Assembly: GCF_001640805.2 (NCBI RefSeq)
Contig: NC_066853.1
Location: forward strand, 23,061,173-23,125,172
Direction of reading: 5' to 3'
DNA length: 64,000 nucleotides
DNA from: Lates calcarifer
Taxonomy: Eukaryota; Chordata; Actinopteri; Centropomidae
Position numbers and translations under genes: made by a program. Below, in pieces: positions 1 to 12,015 of this stretch. The notes below the pieces were generated by a model. It did no database searches, had not been told where the DNA came from, and saw only the letters and a program-made list of their open reading frames with translations. How positions within the stretch are numbered: position 1 is the stretch's first letter; every line of letters starts with the position of its first letter.

Positions 1-1985
1 CTCCAAAAACCTGGATATAAGTTAGCATTTTATCCCAAAGTCAGTGGGTTTAGAAGGTCTGTGGTTAACACAAGCTCAATACATTTTCACGTTTCATTCT
101 ACAGCATAAAATATGTGAGAAAATAATCCACTTGTGATTTTTAAGCTTGTATGTGTCTTAAAAAAGTGGTTCCTAACAAGTGGCGAAATGAGACTACAGA
201 TTTTGTCGATGTCATAAAACCATTGCGTCCTCGTTGTGTTTATATTCACACTCTTGCAAACTATCACTAACTTTCTGAGAAGAGAGGTTTTTGTAGAAGA
301 GGTAAACACACTAATTTAAGGTTGAAAGCTTAGTGGTGGTGTGGTTCATTTACAGCATAACATTGGTGTTCATTTGTGAAGATTATTTTTCTGAACACAA
401 CGTGTAAGCATCACAAACTTTTGTCGGTCATGGAGCTTATTTTCTGCAATAATTCAAAACCCACTGAAAAAAATCCCATTGTTTTTTAGTCAAGGGAACC
501 AGGGTCATGCTAACTTCTGGGTAGGCCTACACTAATATGTAATCCCTGCATTGCTCTATGCTTTGAAGCGTCTAAGCTTCACCTGTTGCCATGGTAATAA
601 ACGTCCAAATCTGTATTCAGATGCTTCGTATATATGAATTACCACGAAAACCCAAACAGCCCATGAAGCAACCCAATAGGAATCCACCATTATTCATCAG
701 GCATCATCATGAATTATATTACCTATCTCAGACAAGGACATTTAATCATAGTGATAGTTTTATACCTCATGTGATGCAGTCACATTACTAGTACTGACAC
801 TGAGACAGTGATATGTGATGACGTGACAGGCTTACAGGTTACAGACTACATTAGCAAGATGTGGATATATTCAAGTGTCTGGAATAACTTACAAATTTGA
901 GAAGATGATCCCCTAAAAGTCAAGTGCCAGAAATGCCAAAGGAAACTGGCCTATCACAAATCTAAGTCTGTCAAATCACCTAAAAATTGTAAGTAGAGGT
1001 TTCACAGCCCCCAAAATGGTATTCGGGGCAGCTCTATTAGCTTCATATTTAGCATAAATTTCTGCAAGCAAATACACTTCCCAAAGTGTCAAACTATTCC
1101 TTTAAAGCTTTTTATAAACTAAAAGAAAACTACAGTGATTTGTGTGGAACTTGCCAAGGTAGGTAAGTGATATTCTTAGCACATGGGGATCCATTTTTGG
1201 ATGAGGTGACAGAGGAGAAGTGTGAGAGAGCGAAAGAGACCAAAAGAGTGCATATGTTAAGTTTGGGGTCAGCTAATTGGGGTCTGCTGCGTGTGTGTGT
1301 CCTGTCTGTCAGTGTCTAGACTGTGCCACCGGTGTGTTTTCTCAGATGTAAGGCTTTATTAAGCCCTTTACTTAAGCAAACATCCTAGCTACCATGCAGG
1401 TCTGTATTTGAGTGCAAGTCTACGCAGTCCTTTGTACAGTGTGACTGTGGGTTGTGTTTGATGCTCCTTGTGTGTGTACTTACCTGTTTGTGATTTATCG
1501 AGATGGGAGCGAGTTCTCGTTAGCTAAAATAATCAAGATTTATGAGTCCCTGTGTGCTGTAAGTGACGGGCCAGAGGCTTCGCCCCACACAGACACACAC
1601 AGTCAGGCTAATTGAGTTTGGTCATTACTGTCTCGTTCCTTTATCAAGGGCTCGTTCAGTTGGTCATCCATCAAGACACACACAAGCCCAGACTCTATAA
1701 AAAAACAGTTAGTGCATTTTGACTTCCCTGCACACAGTCTTCTAACGCTCTTTTTTTTTAGGTGTGTCTCTGGCTGCCACATGAGCACTTTTTCTTTAAA
1801 TGTGTGTGTCACTCTGGATGCCATCATGCAGACACACCCTGATGTCCACCTTGACGTCTCTTGCCTGTCTCCAGTGATATTTGTGTCCTTACTATCCACA
1901 CTCGTCTATGTCTCCCCGCGTCTGCCTTCTATCTTTAGTTGTTGCACACACTGAATGTCTGAGTGCATCTAGCAGGGGTTGGGAG
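1..1985. other. Unique AT-rich intergenic or intronic DNA
   Basis: I see no gene here. The sequence is AT-rich and mostly non-repetitive. The stretch around 410-540 reads like an old dispersed fish repeat, but I could not place it in a family. Short open frames exist at 591-791 and 1603-1954, but they have no recognisable domain and no exon-like boundaries. From about 1270 the DNA becomes richer in TG and CA words, leading into the TG tract near 2.0 kb. Confidence 0.6.
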
Positions 1986-1989
1986 AATG

Positions 1990-1999
1990 TGTGAGTGTA

Positions 2000-2034
<35 letters not shown>
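1990..2034. repeat. TG microsatellite
   Basis: The tract begins as interrupted GTGTGAGTGTATGTGTGCG and becomes uninterrupted TG over the last 28 bp or so. The minus-strand open frame that crosses it reads as His-Thr repeats and is an artefact of the repeat. Confidence 0.95.
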
Positions 2035-3880
2035 TGCATCCTGTGAAACACCCTCTTGAATGCAAATGGCTAAGGACCCCCCTCATCATTCTGGAGGGAA
2101 AAACAAAAAGAGAAGGAAAATGAGATGGACAGACGAATGGAACAGACATACATACCAAACATGGCGGAGTGATAGAGATGCATACAAATGTACAGCAAGT
2201 CAATGGTGGGTGCTGAGAGACAGAGCAAAGGAGGAGGGGGGGGGATAAAAGTGTTTGGTAAATGGGTCAGCCCTGTCTGCCATCCCAGGCACATACACAC
2301 AGTACGCAGCCCCCAGAGAGAGACCCAGACTGTACAACATGCTGCTGAGAGGAGAGACGACAGGAGGAGAGACGAGAGATGAAGTAGAGGGCTGCAGATG
2401 GATCGCAGGAAAGGGGATGGAAAGCAGGAGGGACAGATGTGTTGGCTCTGATCTGAAAGGGCCAGTTCACTTAAAATCACACAAGGACACGTTCTCACTT
2501 GCTTCTAGTGGTGATGTTTGATGATGACATATTGATATTTTGGGGTGTATCTGCAGTAATTGTGAGATGTCAGTTCCTAAGATTTCAGCCACCAACCCAA
2601 TACAGTGTGAGTGAATTTTGTTTGTAGTGCTTTAAAGGAACTTCTATTTGTAGAAGCAATCTGCCCATTAATAAGGATAATCCCCAGTCACAAAAATTAA
2701 GAGTTGAATTATACCTGAAACCTGTGAGACTTGATTCCTTAAAGACTTGACTTTATTTGAGAGTCTGGCAGTATTTCTACAGAGTCTGTTTCTCAATATT
2801 TAGTTTACTGTGCCTTAATTGTCCATACTTTTATGAACAGCAATCATATTTGTATGTGCATAGGAAATAGGGGCACTGTGGGTGCTACAGCAATGCATCA
2901 CTCGCAATATCCTTATTTAACTAGTGTGAGCAGCATGAGCTACACATAGACACCCTATAATATTATAATACAATGTCCTATAGTATTTGTGTTGACCTGT
3001 TGTGGCAGGGAGGTTTGGGCAGGATTTAGCTAGTGTGGCACTGTCATGACTCAAAATACTAAAGTACATTTCATTGTCATACTGGTGTCATGTTGTCATA
3101 TTGTTTGCCTGCCATAACACATAGTGCTCTCAAGCTGTGTAACATATAACGTTGTATGGACCCGTTTTTGTTGTTGGGGGGTGGGGGGGGGGTGTCTATG
3201 AGTATGTGCTACACTTAAAGCAACAATACAGTATTCCCTTGCCCAATGAACAATAACATCCTTCAAAGCTGTCCATAAATCTTTTGCTTTAGGACTCTAA
3301 TAAAGATTTTTCATCTATTTCTATTAGCCAGCTCATAGTTTTGAGTGACAGGTCTGACAGGTGGAGGGGGAGTTGGGTTTGACCTGTGACAAAGATCCTG
3401 TGTTAGACTCTGACCCATGATGCTGAATGTGGTCCAGCCTGCTGCTGTTCAGGCCGCACCAGTCATTTTTTCTGGTAGCTGCTGCCTGATGAAAGGACTC
3501 GGTGAGTTTGTTTGTTGGACTGGAACTGCATCAAAGAGAGGGAGAGAAGAAAGGAGAATGAGCCGGGCTGTCACTGGAGTGAGAACTGCTCCATGGCTGC
3601 TTGGTTTGAACAGATGAAAGGGTTAATCTCATCTGACAACGCACAACAATGAGTAATGACTCCAAAGGCTCCCACTCCTTCCTGTGCCTTTGCACTGTTT
3701 CACTTGCAACTCTTTTTTCCCCTGAAGCATGGCCTTATTTGCTGTACAGCCCCTGCTATACTGTGCCTTGTTTGCCTCCATTGTATGAGGAGCAGCCTAC
3801 TACTAACCGTCTGCATGCGCCTAGGTAAACACATTTTAGGAATAGCAGCTAATCCATCATAGGCGTCACACTGAAATGTT
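2035..3880. other. Unique sequence with purine-rich and G-rich patches
   Basis: The region 2085-2450 is purine-rich (many GAGAGA and AGGAGG words). That keeps several frames open on both strands without any codon-like signal. A G-rich run with a single T interruption lies at about 3175-3192. The plus-strand frame starting at 3420 ends at a sequence resembling a splice donor (GGTGAGTTT near 3500), but I recognise no protein. No gene is called. Confidence 0.55.
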
Positions 3881-4041
3881 TCTCCCCTGGGGCCCTGCAG
3901 TGCTGCGGTATCAGGTGGAAGGGTTCCACTTCCTGTCTTTGTGGGCAGGTTCCTGGCCGAGGGGGACAATCTCCCTATTGGCCCCCAGTGATTTGAGCAT
4001 ACAACCCATGGGCGACACTACCTGTTCCACCACGGCCCCGG
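3880..4041 (-). repeat. Possible degenerate tRNA-headed SINE
   Basis: Read on the minus strand from about 4041, the sequence starts GGGGCCGTGGTGGAACAGG, which resembles the head and A box of teleost tRNA-derived SINEs. About 35 bp on comes GGGTTGTATGCTCAAATCAC, a poor match to a B box. The rest is too diverged to assign. The spacing and order fit an old SINE head, but a chance resemblance is quite possible. Confidence 0.22.
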
Positions 4042-4301
4042 ATGGCGCCACTGCGGGCTCTGTGGGAGGGTGTGTGTATGTGTGTGTGTGTGGTACATTA
4101 GTATGCATCATGTGTTTACAAGTAACAAGGAAGTTGATCTCTGCAGTCTAGAATAGAACTTCATGTTTCACCAACATTATTTGCAGCCCTGTTGGTATGA
4201 CTGGAGAAATTTACCCTAGCCGTGGTGTCAGATTTTGATGGGAGGAGATTGCATTGCATTGATGGCTTTCTGTGGGTCATAAGGAAAGGTGCATGTCAGT
4301 A

Positions 4302-4342
4302 TCTCTCTCTCTCACTCACACACACACACACACACACACACT
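4302..4342. repeat. Compound CT and AC microsatellite
   Basis: A short CT run (about 4302-4312) passes directly into about 26 bp of AC. The change of motif without intervening unique sequence is typical of compound fish microsatellites. Confidence 0.95.
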
Positions 4343-6640
4343 TCTACTGAGCATACCTCAGTGAGCTGTACAGATTTTAAATTGAATCTCTCTTGTCCAC
4401 GTTGTGGGTGACCTTCCTATTTGGAGCTGAGGAGTGCTCCAGAAAGCCAATACAGCTGCCGTGATTTCATTCTCACAGAGCCAGACAGTGACGAGCAGGG
4501 AGAGAGATCCAAAGAGACAGAAGGAGTGAGAAGCCTAACTCGGATTCCCTGCACATTCCTTGTCACTTTCTGACCTCGCATGTGATTGTAAAAGTGGCAC
4601 AGAAGAGATGGGATCAAAATCTTAAAAGGTTATTAGGCATGCATTACAGTGAGATATTTGAAGTTTAATCTTAAAAAATACAGTATTGTTCAGTTCTGAC
4701 ACTTGGCTGTCTTCTTCAAACTTGGAGGAAGGTCTGAGAAAAATTAAATTGCAAGTATGCTTCAGATGAAATGCTCCCCCAATGGGCTGTGTCCCAGGTG
4801 CAATTCCAGGAGTTTGTAAAATGAGGTGGCACATGGGGGATCAACGATGAGTCATGGGGGGGAATAAATACAGCATTTTGTATTTATTATCAGAAATAAA
4901 TACAGCATTGAATATTGTCCTAGAAATCACCCCAATACAGGTGGTATTTTCATTATCTTTTACTATCTTTAAAACAACAGAACTGATGAAGTGATGTTTG
5001 TCTATTTTCTGTTTACGTGGTCATGCACTGCTGAATGACACAGGAAAGTCATAGCTATTCACTCGTCTGCTTAGCCTAGTTAAGATAGCTCAGCTAACTA
5101 ACTTGGTCATTTTTACTGGACAATTGAGCCTTCAGTAGCCTTCTACTGTCACTTTAGTGACCCACTTTAGTCACACTGCAGTGTGTGTGACAATTTTTGC
5201 AACTTTGTGAAACCATCAACTGACCTTACAGTTATGCCTACTTCATGAAGCAAATGGTGAGTTTGATGGAGGTGATAAAGTAGACAGAGCTTGAGCTTCC
5301 CTCTTGATCTCTATTTTTCATTCTTTTGTGTGTACAGACGAATGCAACACATTTAACACACTTAGAGGAGAAACCTTCCAAAGCTGATAGTGTTGTCTTT
5401 ATGACAACTGGATTTCCAGCTTTTGAATTTTGTATGAACTAGTTAATTTCATGTATAGCTCCTCCTCTAAGCATTCAAATTACAATACTAAGAGACTCTG
5501 ACACATGAGGCCCGGGTACTTTCACACCAATGTGTGCCTAGAACACATCAGAAGAACTCCCACCTTGGCGAGGAACTATCACAGATGGCTTTCTCAACAG
5601 CGCACTGAAACAAAGTTCACTTGTACCACTGTGGGTGGAGTGAGGAGGATGAATATATGTGACAAATCAGTATCACAACAAAGGACAAGATTAATGTATT
5701 AAAAACAAAGATTATCAAGTGCTACAGTACATAAAGGGCAAAGGGGAACATGCTGTAAGAGGATGCTGTGATAAACAAAAGGTACATTTTCCATCTCTGC
5801 ATTTCTACTTAACATCTGTAATCCTGTTTAGTTTTTCAAGGAGAAAGAAGTATCACATTGCATGACAGCGCATAATGTTGGAATAGAAAGTCACAAATTG
5901 AAACAGAGAGTTAAATAAGTATAAACCCATTCAAGGTCAGATAAAAGAAAGAACATGAGGACTCTCAAAAGCAATAATCTCCCATCAAACCAGCAGGTTA
6001 ATGGGGCTGTTTCAGTCTTGACTTAACAAAGCAGAGACAGCATCTTAATGAGTCTGCCACTCACCAAGAGACAGCAGTGCCTTCACTCTGAAATCATTTC
6101 CAAATTACATGCCTGATAGTTTCAACTGTGTCTGACTCACCTTGAACTTGGAGCGATGTAATCACTGTTGATTATTGTTTCTTTCAGGTGTTTTGTCTTT
6201 GACAAAATACCTCAATTTATTCATGTTGACATTTTAAGCTCCCAGAATATACTTCATCGCCAATGTTTGTACTTCATTGTTGTTTTCTTGTGTTTGATGA
6301 GGCTTTGTAATAATCAGGATATGGCTTAGCCACTGATCGTGGATGTTCGATTGACATTAATTGATTTCACCACGAAATTCCAGATAATGGTGAAATATTC
6401 TACAATAATCCAAGAAGATTATTATTAATTTATTCAAAATTCTTTCAACAATACAGGTTAGAAAACAAACATATTCCTCCAGTGGCCTATGCTGGTAAGA
6501 ATAAGGTGTAAAACTGATTTTATGTTGGCAAGATAGAAGTGTCAGGGTAAAATATGGATGAAGTGCCAAATGGCAAAACGAGTGAAGGAGTTAAATAGAG
6601 AGAAAAGGAAAAGTGAGAAATAAAGAGATGGAATAATGGC
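4343..6640. other. Unique AT-rich DNA, no gene seen
   Basis: I find no gene, clear repeat family or structured element here. Short frames (4622-4834, 5505-5702, 6357-6569) lack domains. A small local duplication of AATAAATACAGCATT words lies at about 4863-4905. Confidence 0.55.
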
Positions 6641-6649
6641 ACAGCTCTG

Positions 6650-7025
6650 CATGGCTTGCTTCACCCCCCAAAAAATAAATTCTGATGCTCTTTTCTGTTT
6701 TTGATCCCAATGAGAAGCGCCATGGGTATAAGATCAATAAGTCTCAATTTTGCCATGGAGCTTGGCTTTACAGCAAAAATCTATAGCACTGTTTTGAATT
6801 ATTATTACAAATCCATTGCTCTTGTTTTCCCTGTCCCCGCTAAAAGAGGTGGGGAGGTTGCAAAACAATGAGAGTAAATCAATGGCTACGGCAAACAAAG
6901 CACGCCCTGCGGAGCCCCCAGCATAGGTCAAGCCAAAAGAATTGCTGTATTATGATTAGTATGATTCAATGTTTCCTTCTCTGTTTGCTCCTTGAAGAGA
7001 TTTACACTCTTCCCAGAGTGGAGGA
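6650..7025. promoter_or_regulatory. Candidate conserved non-coding element
   Basis: This block is non-repetitive and mixes AT-rich homeodomain-like words (GAATTATTATTAC near 6797, TATGATTAGTATGATTCAATG near 6950) with GC-richer stretches (CCCCGCTAAAAGAGGTGGGG near 6835). Such mixed, low-repeat sequence is typical of deeply conserved developmental enhancers in fish. Conservation itself cannot be seen from one sequence. It is followed by an ATG-led open frame (7038) ending at a donor-like GGTGAGTCA near 7112, which I do not recognise. Confidence 0.3.
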
Positions 7026-7029
7026 AGAG

Positions 7030-8735
7030 ATGGAGTGATGTTTCCATCTATCTTTCAAGAGGTAATGAAGTCATCATCCCCCGATAGACGTGTCCTGACC
7101 CTGTCGTCTCCTGATGGTGAGTCATCCGCCTGTCGCTCCAGTCACAAGCCAAACACACACACATACACACGCACAAGCAGAATTTCCCAAAGGACAGATG
7201 TGGATGCTCATGCACTGCTCTCACATACGCTTAAATTCTCTCTCAACACCATCCCTGCTTCCACATCCCCTCCTCTTCTGTCAGCCCACAGTTTACAGCC
7301 CCATCATAACAAATCACTGTTATTAGACATAACACCATTAACATAGATATACACCATCCCGCTAATATGGCGAGTGAATTAAGAGGAAGGTGATGTTGAA
7401 CGTACACGTCCAAACACACGCAGGACTTAACATTGCACACATGTTGTCTTCTTTATAGTAACATGACAAGATTTGGAAGTTGTAAACTTAAAGAACTTGA
7501 AGGAAGTATATTCAAGTGGACACATAGTATCAGTTGGTGTTTTTCACATGCAGTTTTTAACTGTAGATAGTAGCAGAACTCCTGGCTAGCTAGCAGTCAT
7601 GACCACAACATCAATGGCAGAATTTAGAGACCAGAGGACTGGGCAAGTTACCTGAAAAATGTGATCAGTTATTCATTATTACTTACTGAATAGTAATTAC
7701 ATTTGTTTATTAAAGCCATCTTCTGGTTTGGAGGTAATATTTAATGACCAACAGTTAGCTGTGGTGACTGCAAGCAGCACTATGGAAGTCCTATCCTCAC
7801 ACTTAAAATGCAGGGTTCACACAGCTAGCTAGTGAACTAAGAAGACACAAAATGTTAATATTACATTATATATAATATACATTATTAACTTCAAGCTTCT
7901 TTGAAGTCTGCTTGTCCTCTTTTGGCAGGAACTAGCAAATCCTAAATTCCAGCCACTGCACTAGAGCTAACAGATCTCTGTCTTAGGTCAAAATCTTTTT
8001 TTCTCTTTACTGTAATGCTGCTGTCTGTAGTTCGGGGTTAGATTAGACTCAAATTAGGGAAGGTAATGTCAGTGTTGTGGGTGTGGGTGTCTCAGAGATA
8101 ACAGGTTTACTGTCGCCAAAGGAATCAGGTTGGGATTAGAGCTAAAACTGGTTGTAGCTTGAGGAAGCTTAAGTAAAAACTGACTTCACCACTCTCCACT
8201 CGTCGAATGATGATATCAACCTCACCAGCTATTTTCAATGGAAAGTGGCTAAAACCTGCTTGAAAAGTTGCTAGATTATACTATTAGCCAATGTAATATC
8301 AATAGTTATAAATAGAGAATATACTGATAACAACTCAACAAGCTCACTTCAAAAATGTCACATTAAAGGTGCAGTTATACTGGAGGTAGTAGCTGTAAAG
8401 TAATAACTGAATTTCAAATACACATTTCGTTACTGTAAAAAAAGAATTCACATTACTGCAGTGTGTTACTCTGTAGGGTGATAATTCCCAATGCCGAGCA
8501 GATCTCGCAGTGTACAAAGAGACACAGACGGGGATTCTGGGAAAGCTTGAGACGCGGAGGACAGCTGAAGTCTCTGTTTGACAGATGCCCTGGCTCTCAG
8601 AGGAACAGAATTAAATAGCTGACATAGTTTGGATGGAGGACTTTCACGCCCTTCTTACCCACTCACTCTTTCTCTCACACACACACATACACACACAGTC
8701 TTTCACAGAGCAAGCTGTCTGACAGAACATAAACA
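7030..8735. other. Unique sequence with one short CA-rich patch
   Basis: CA-rich words occur at 7150-7180 and 8675-8700, but neither is a long pure tract. The overlapping plus-strand frames at 7035-7346 run through the first patch and have no domain. The remainder is AT-rich with no family I can name. Confidence 0.5.
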
Positions 8736-8870
8736 CGTATTAGCCGTATCATCTCTCATCGACACTTAATGCCGAAGCGCTGGGTGTTAACACGACACAA
8801 GCCGCGCTAATGCACTGTGGCAAGTGCAGTTTTGTGGCGCCATTAAAATAAGGCCTACATTCATAGACAC
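8736..8870. promoter_or_regulatory. Candidate conserved non-coding element
   Basis: A compact block of unique sequence with TTAATGCCGAAGCGC near 8766, CGCGCTAATGCACTGTGG near 8803 and GCGCCATTAAAATAAGG near 8837. The repeated pairing of TAAT/ATTA cores with CpG-containing GC words stands out from the AT-rich surroundings. This is inference from sequence character only. Confidence 0.25.
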
Positions 8871-9127
8871 ATGCATATAAGTAAAAACTTACAACAGGAT
8901 GAACTTAAACAAAAAATCTTGTATGCTCTACTGTGTGCTTTACTAATGGAAGAGTAGATATTATATAATATACAGTATATGGTTGTAGGGGAGCTGCTTC
9001 CTCCAAATGAATACAGTGTGTGTGTATGCTCTCTAATCCTGTTTCCTCATGTCCAAGGTGCCTGTTTAATTGTGCAGTAACACAAGTTGGTAGGAAGGAT
9101 TTCACAAGTTTTTGTCCGTAGAGGTTA

Positions 9128-9140
9128 GACACACACACAG

Positions 9141-9173
<33 letters not shown>
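9128..9173. repeat. AC microsatellite
   Basis: About 46 bp of AC with one ACAG interruption near the start and an ACTC ending. It creates a spurious Cys-Val open frame on the minus strand. Confidence 0.95.
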
Positions 9174-9329
9174 CTTAATATGTAATTTATCTATGGCTTA
9201 TATGGCTAAGTACCTCAGTAACCACATGACACAGTATCATGGGTTTATGGGCATGTATCTATTCAGCTGGAGTCAAAAGGCTTATTAGTGTGAAGGGGGG
9301 CAGCGCTAAGGTGTCAAGGCTCATCCACA

Positions 9330-9332
<3 letters not shown>

Positions 9333-9360
<28 letters not shown>
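9333..9360. repeat. TG microsatellite
   Basis: Fourteen uninterrupted TG units. It lies about 160 bp from the AC tract at 9128-9173 and runs in the opposite orientation, so the two tracts could pair as arms of a hairpin in single-stranded DNA. Confidence 0.95.
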
Positions 9361-10471
9361 AGCATGTTCCAGCAGCAGTAGTAACTCAACCTTGTCAAGT
9401 CATAATGGAATCTATAATTGATATACCTCAATAGCTGCCACTTCAATTTTCTTTTGCAATAAAAACCGAGGCGGACTCTTTTTTAAAACTTTTTTTTCCC
9501 CCTGGCCTCTCATACCTGAAAGTACAGTTTTGGATTTTCAGCAGCGTTGTTATCAGGTGATACACTGCGCTTGGCCACCCTCTTTGTAATCCTCTCTCCT
9601 TCTCTCATTCAGTTTCTCCCCAACCTCTTCATCTTTGTTGACCTTGCTGAATTCCTCCTCCTCCTCCACCCACTCCACCCTCTTCTCTAATCTTGCAGCT
9701 TCTTTTTCTATTGATCGCCCCTCTCTTTCAGTTTCTTTCTCTCTTTGTCCCACTTCTGTTATAACTGCATTTGCTGACAGTTTTTCATAGCTGTATTTAC
9801 ACAGTTAACATTTCTTGTCATTTCTCATTCCTCAGCCTTATGACTGTTTTTCCCAACACCTCTCTTCCCGTCTGTTCCTCCCTTCCTCTTGATCACAGGG
9901 CCTTATTGATGTTAATTGGATGATTTCATGATGGGATACAGCTGACCATGCCGCTTTGATCCCAGCCTGCCTTCATGAACTTTTGCTGAATGGATTCAGG
10001 AGAGCAATGATTTTTTTTTGCCTCCAGGATCCATGGATGTTTTGCAACGTTCTCGGTCTCATAATTGATTTTCCTTCTCTGTTCTAATTTGTGTTTGCTC
10101 GTGCTTGCACTGTGAAAAATGTCCATCCTAGCAAGACATAGCCTGGTAGGGAGCCAAAGACATGCACTTATAAAAAGTGTTTTTAAAATGTACCAGTCAC
10201 AAATCATTGACTTACTTCCAGCTTTGTCTGTTTCAGGTATTCCTACATAACCCTGATCTTTCAGTCAGGAACAAAAGTTACAGTTGTTATATGATGGGGA
10301 TGTGCCAAAAATGTTAAAAGGCTCTGAAAAGCTTCTTGCTATTGGTGGGATTTTACATAATAGCAATATGGTTACAGGTGCAACAGGTGCAAAGTCCTCT
10401 GTTGCATTTCTCACAGTACAGCAGCTCATGATGTTTGCTGCCCCCAGTGGATGATACATGTAAAACTCAAG
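9361..10471. other. Unique DNA with pyrimidine-rich patch and a possible conserved block
   Basis: A pyrimidine-rich patch lies at 9580-9745 and accounts for the Glu/Lys-rich minus-strand frame there. The part from about 9895 to 10200 is unique and balanced (GTTAATTGGATGATTTCATGATG near 9909, CATAATTGATTTTCC near 10060). It reads like possible regulatory sequence, at low confidence. No gene is seen. Confidence 0.4.
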
Positions 10472-10769
10472 CCATCCATCCATCCATAATCTATGTAATT
10501 TATACTCTGAGGATCGGGGGGGGTCACTGGTCTATCACAGGGCCTGTGGAACATAGAGACTAACAACCATTCATACTTATAGGCACCCGAAGAGTCACCA
10601 GTTAACCTAACCTGCATGTATTTGGGCCGTAGGAAGAAGCCTGAGTACCCAGAGGAAACCCATGCAGAGACAGGGAGAAAATGAAAAGCCCCAGGTGAAC
10701 TGGGGTTCGAATCCAGAACCTTCTGGCAGTGCTAACCACTGCACCACCGTACCGATGTACCACCGTGCC
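10472..10769 (-). mobile_element. V-SINE (tRNA-derived SINE), minus strand
   Basis: On the minus strand the element opens with a tRNA-like head: GGCACGGTGGTACATCGGT is followed by a repeated ACGGTGGTGCAGTGGTTAGC. A B-box-like GGATTCGAACCCC follows near 10700. Next comes the conserved central domain (about 10629-10682), recognisable by GGGTTTCCTCTGGGTACTC. It ends in an ATGG-type tail, seen on the plus strand as repeated CCAT at 10472-10487. This order matches teleost V-SINEs (DANA/HpaI-like) as I recall them. Full length is about 300 bp. The head carries a local duplication of about 18 bp. I see no clear target-site duplication. SINEs of this type are copied by LINE enzymes and encode no protein. 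Confidence 0.85.
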
Positions 10770-11320
10770 AGCACCAGTAACAATGTGTTGTCAAATCAAC
10801 CAGAACTGAAATCTTAGGAAATATAACTTTTTAAAACAGATTTAAGTTTTTTTGTGTATTGTCAAAATTCCAATTAACAACACTTATTTTAATTTTTATC
10901 AGGAGAAAGTATTTTTATCAAGAAAAATCCATAAATAATGTTGACCGCTGACTAGGTTTTATGTCACTAAAGGGTCAACATGACCTTATGTGTGTTTCAG
11001 TATATGAGTCTCTATGTTGACTCTACTTGACATATCACGCAGACAGTGCTCACGCTGACTAATGTGTTAAGCTTCCACAGGCCCCCGCTGATCTTGGGAG
11101 AATTGCTTATAGAAAGTTGGAGGCAGTAATTATAAGTTTGCTTTCCTCTCCATGAGAAAGTTGCAGGTCTAGTTGGTCCAGTCATCTCTGATGGAGAGAT
11201 AAAAGAGAAGGAGGAGGAGGAGGAGAAAGGCTTGATCTCAGCATACAGGAGAAATAGATGACTAACCAAATAGAAGGGCCCAGCCAGCCGTGACCACAAT
11301 CAATGGGCTTTCTCTAAGTG
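10770..11320. other. Unique sequence after the SINE
   Basis: The sequence is AT-rich up to about 11030. From there to 11200 it is more balanced and non-repetitive (GGAGGCAGTAATTATAAGTTTG near 11120) and might be regulatory. A short AGG/AGA purine run lies at 11205-11226. No gene is seen. Confidence 0.4.
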
Positions 11321-11329
11321 TCTTCGATT

Positions 11330-11760
11330 TAGACTCACACTCCTCTCTCCAACGCAGTCTCTTTCTCCCTCTCTCTCTCCATATATCCATATATGTGTGT
11401 GTATATATGTGTATATACATGCAAACATAAACCTTATATCCCTCCTTTACTCATTGTTTTTTCTCTGTCACTTTGTCTCTATTTTTTTCTGTCCTCATCA
11501 CTCGCTCATTCTCTGTACTCCTCTATCCTTCTCCTTCCCCTATCCTTCCATTCCCCTCTCTGTGTCATTGTCATTCCTTCCTTACTCCCTGTTTTTCTTC
11601 TTGTGCTCTTCCCTTCTTGCTTACACACTCTTTTTCTCTCCCTCCATTCATTCCTCCACTTTCTTCTTTCTTTGCCTTCCTCATGCTACTCCCCCTCTCT
11701 TCTTCTCTCCTGTGTCTCCGTACAGACCCCCCACCCCTCTGCCCCCATCCCAAGCCCGTA
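11330..11760. repeat. Long polypyrimidine (CT-rich) tract
   Basis: About 430 bp in which the plus strand is overwhelmingly C and T, including CTCTCTCTC runs and a small ATATATG/TGTGTG patch at 11384-11420. Several plus-strand frames of about 100-120 codons stay open here only because stop codons are rare in pyrimidine-rich DNA, and their Ser/Leu/Phe/Pro-rich translations are artefacts. Tracts like this can adopt triplex (H-DNA) structure. Confidence 0.8.
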
Positions 11761-11769
11761 CTGATTGAG

Positions 11770-12015
11770 TCCTCACAGCTTCATTAGGATTCTCCCATTC
11801 ACCTTGTTGTATGCAGCCCCGGGGCAGTGATCCAGCAGGGCTCTTGAGAGAAGCGCACTCAGGTTACATGTCAACTCTTCCCATATTTCACTTTTAGCGG
11901 ACTTACTTTTGCTTATCTGCTCATTCCAGGCTGCTGAAAGTGCGCTTCAAGGATGTTCCTCACCGCCCTGTCCTGGGGTTTACTGTCATGAAGATGTGTC
12001 ACAGGCAAACTGGAG
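11770..12015. promoter_or_regulatory. Candidate conserved non-coding element
   Basis: The pyrimidine tract gives way abruptly to balanced unique sequence, including TTCATTAGGATTCTCCC near 11780, AGCGGACTTACTTTTGC near 11897 and AGTGCGCTTCAAGGATG near 11939. It carries no long frame and no repeat signature. Regulatory function is an inference. Confidence 0.25.

Noticed and set aside
7038..7112. First coding exon ending at GGTGAGTCA
   Set aside because: ATG and donor-like site are present, but the peptide is unrecognised and there is no promoter signal; chance cannot be excluded.
9128..9173. CRISPR-like direct repeats
   Set aside because: The repeats are dinucleotide microsatellites with no spacers, in vertebrate DNA.
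10690..10769. A tRNA gene on the minus strand
   Set aside because: A-box and B-box-like words belong to the SINE head; the remainder of a tRNA cloverleaf is missing.
11393..11787. Three overlapping plus-strand frames of about 100-120 codons
   Set aside because: All lie in a CT-rich tract where stops are rare; all three phases are open together, which signals composition and not coding.
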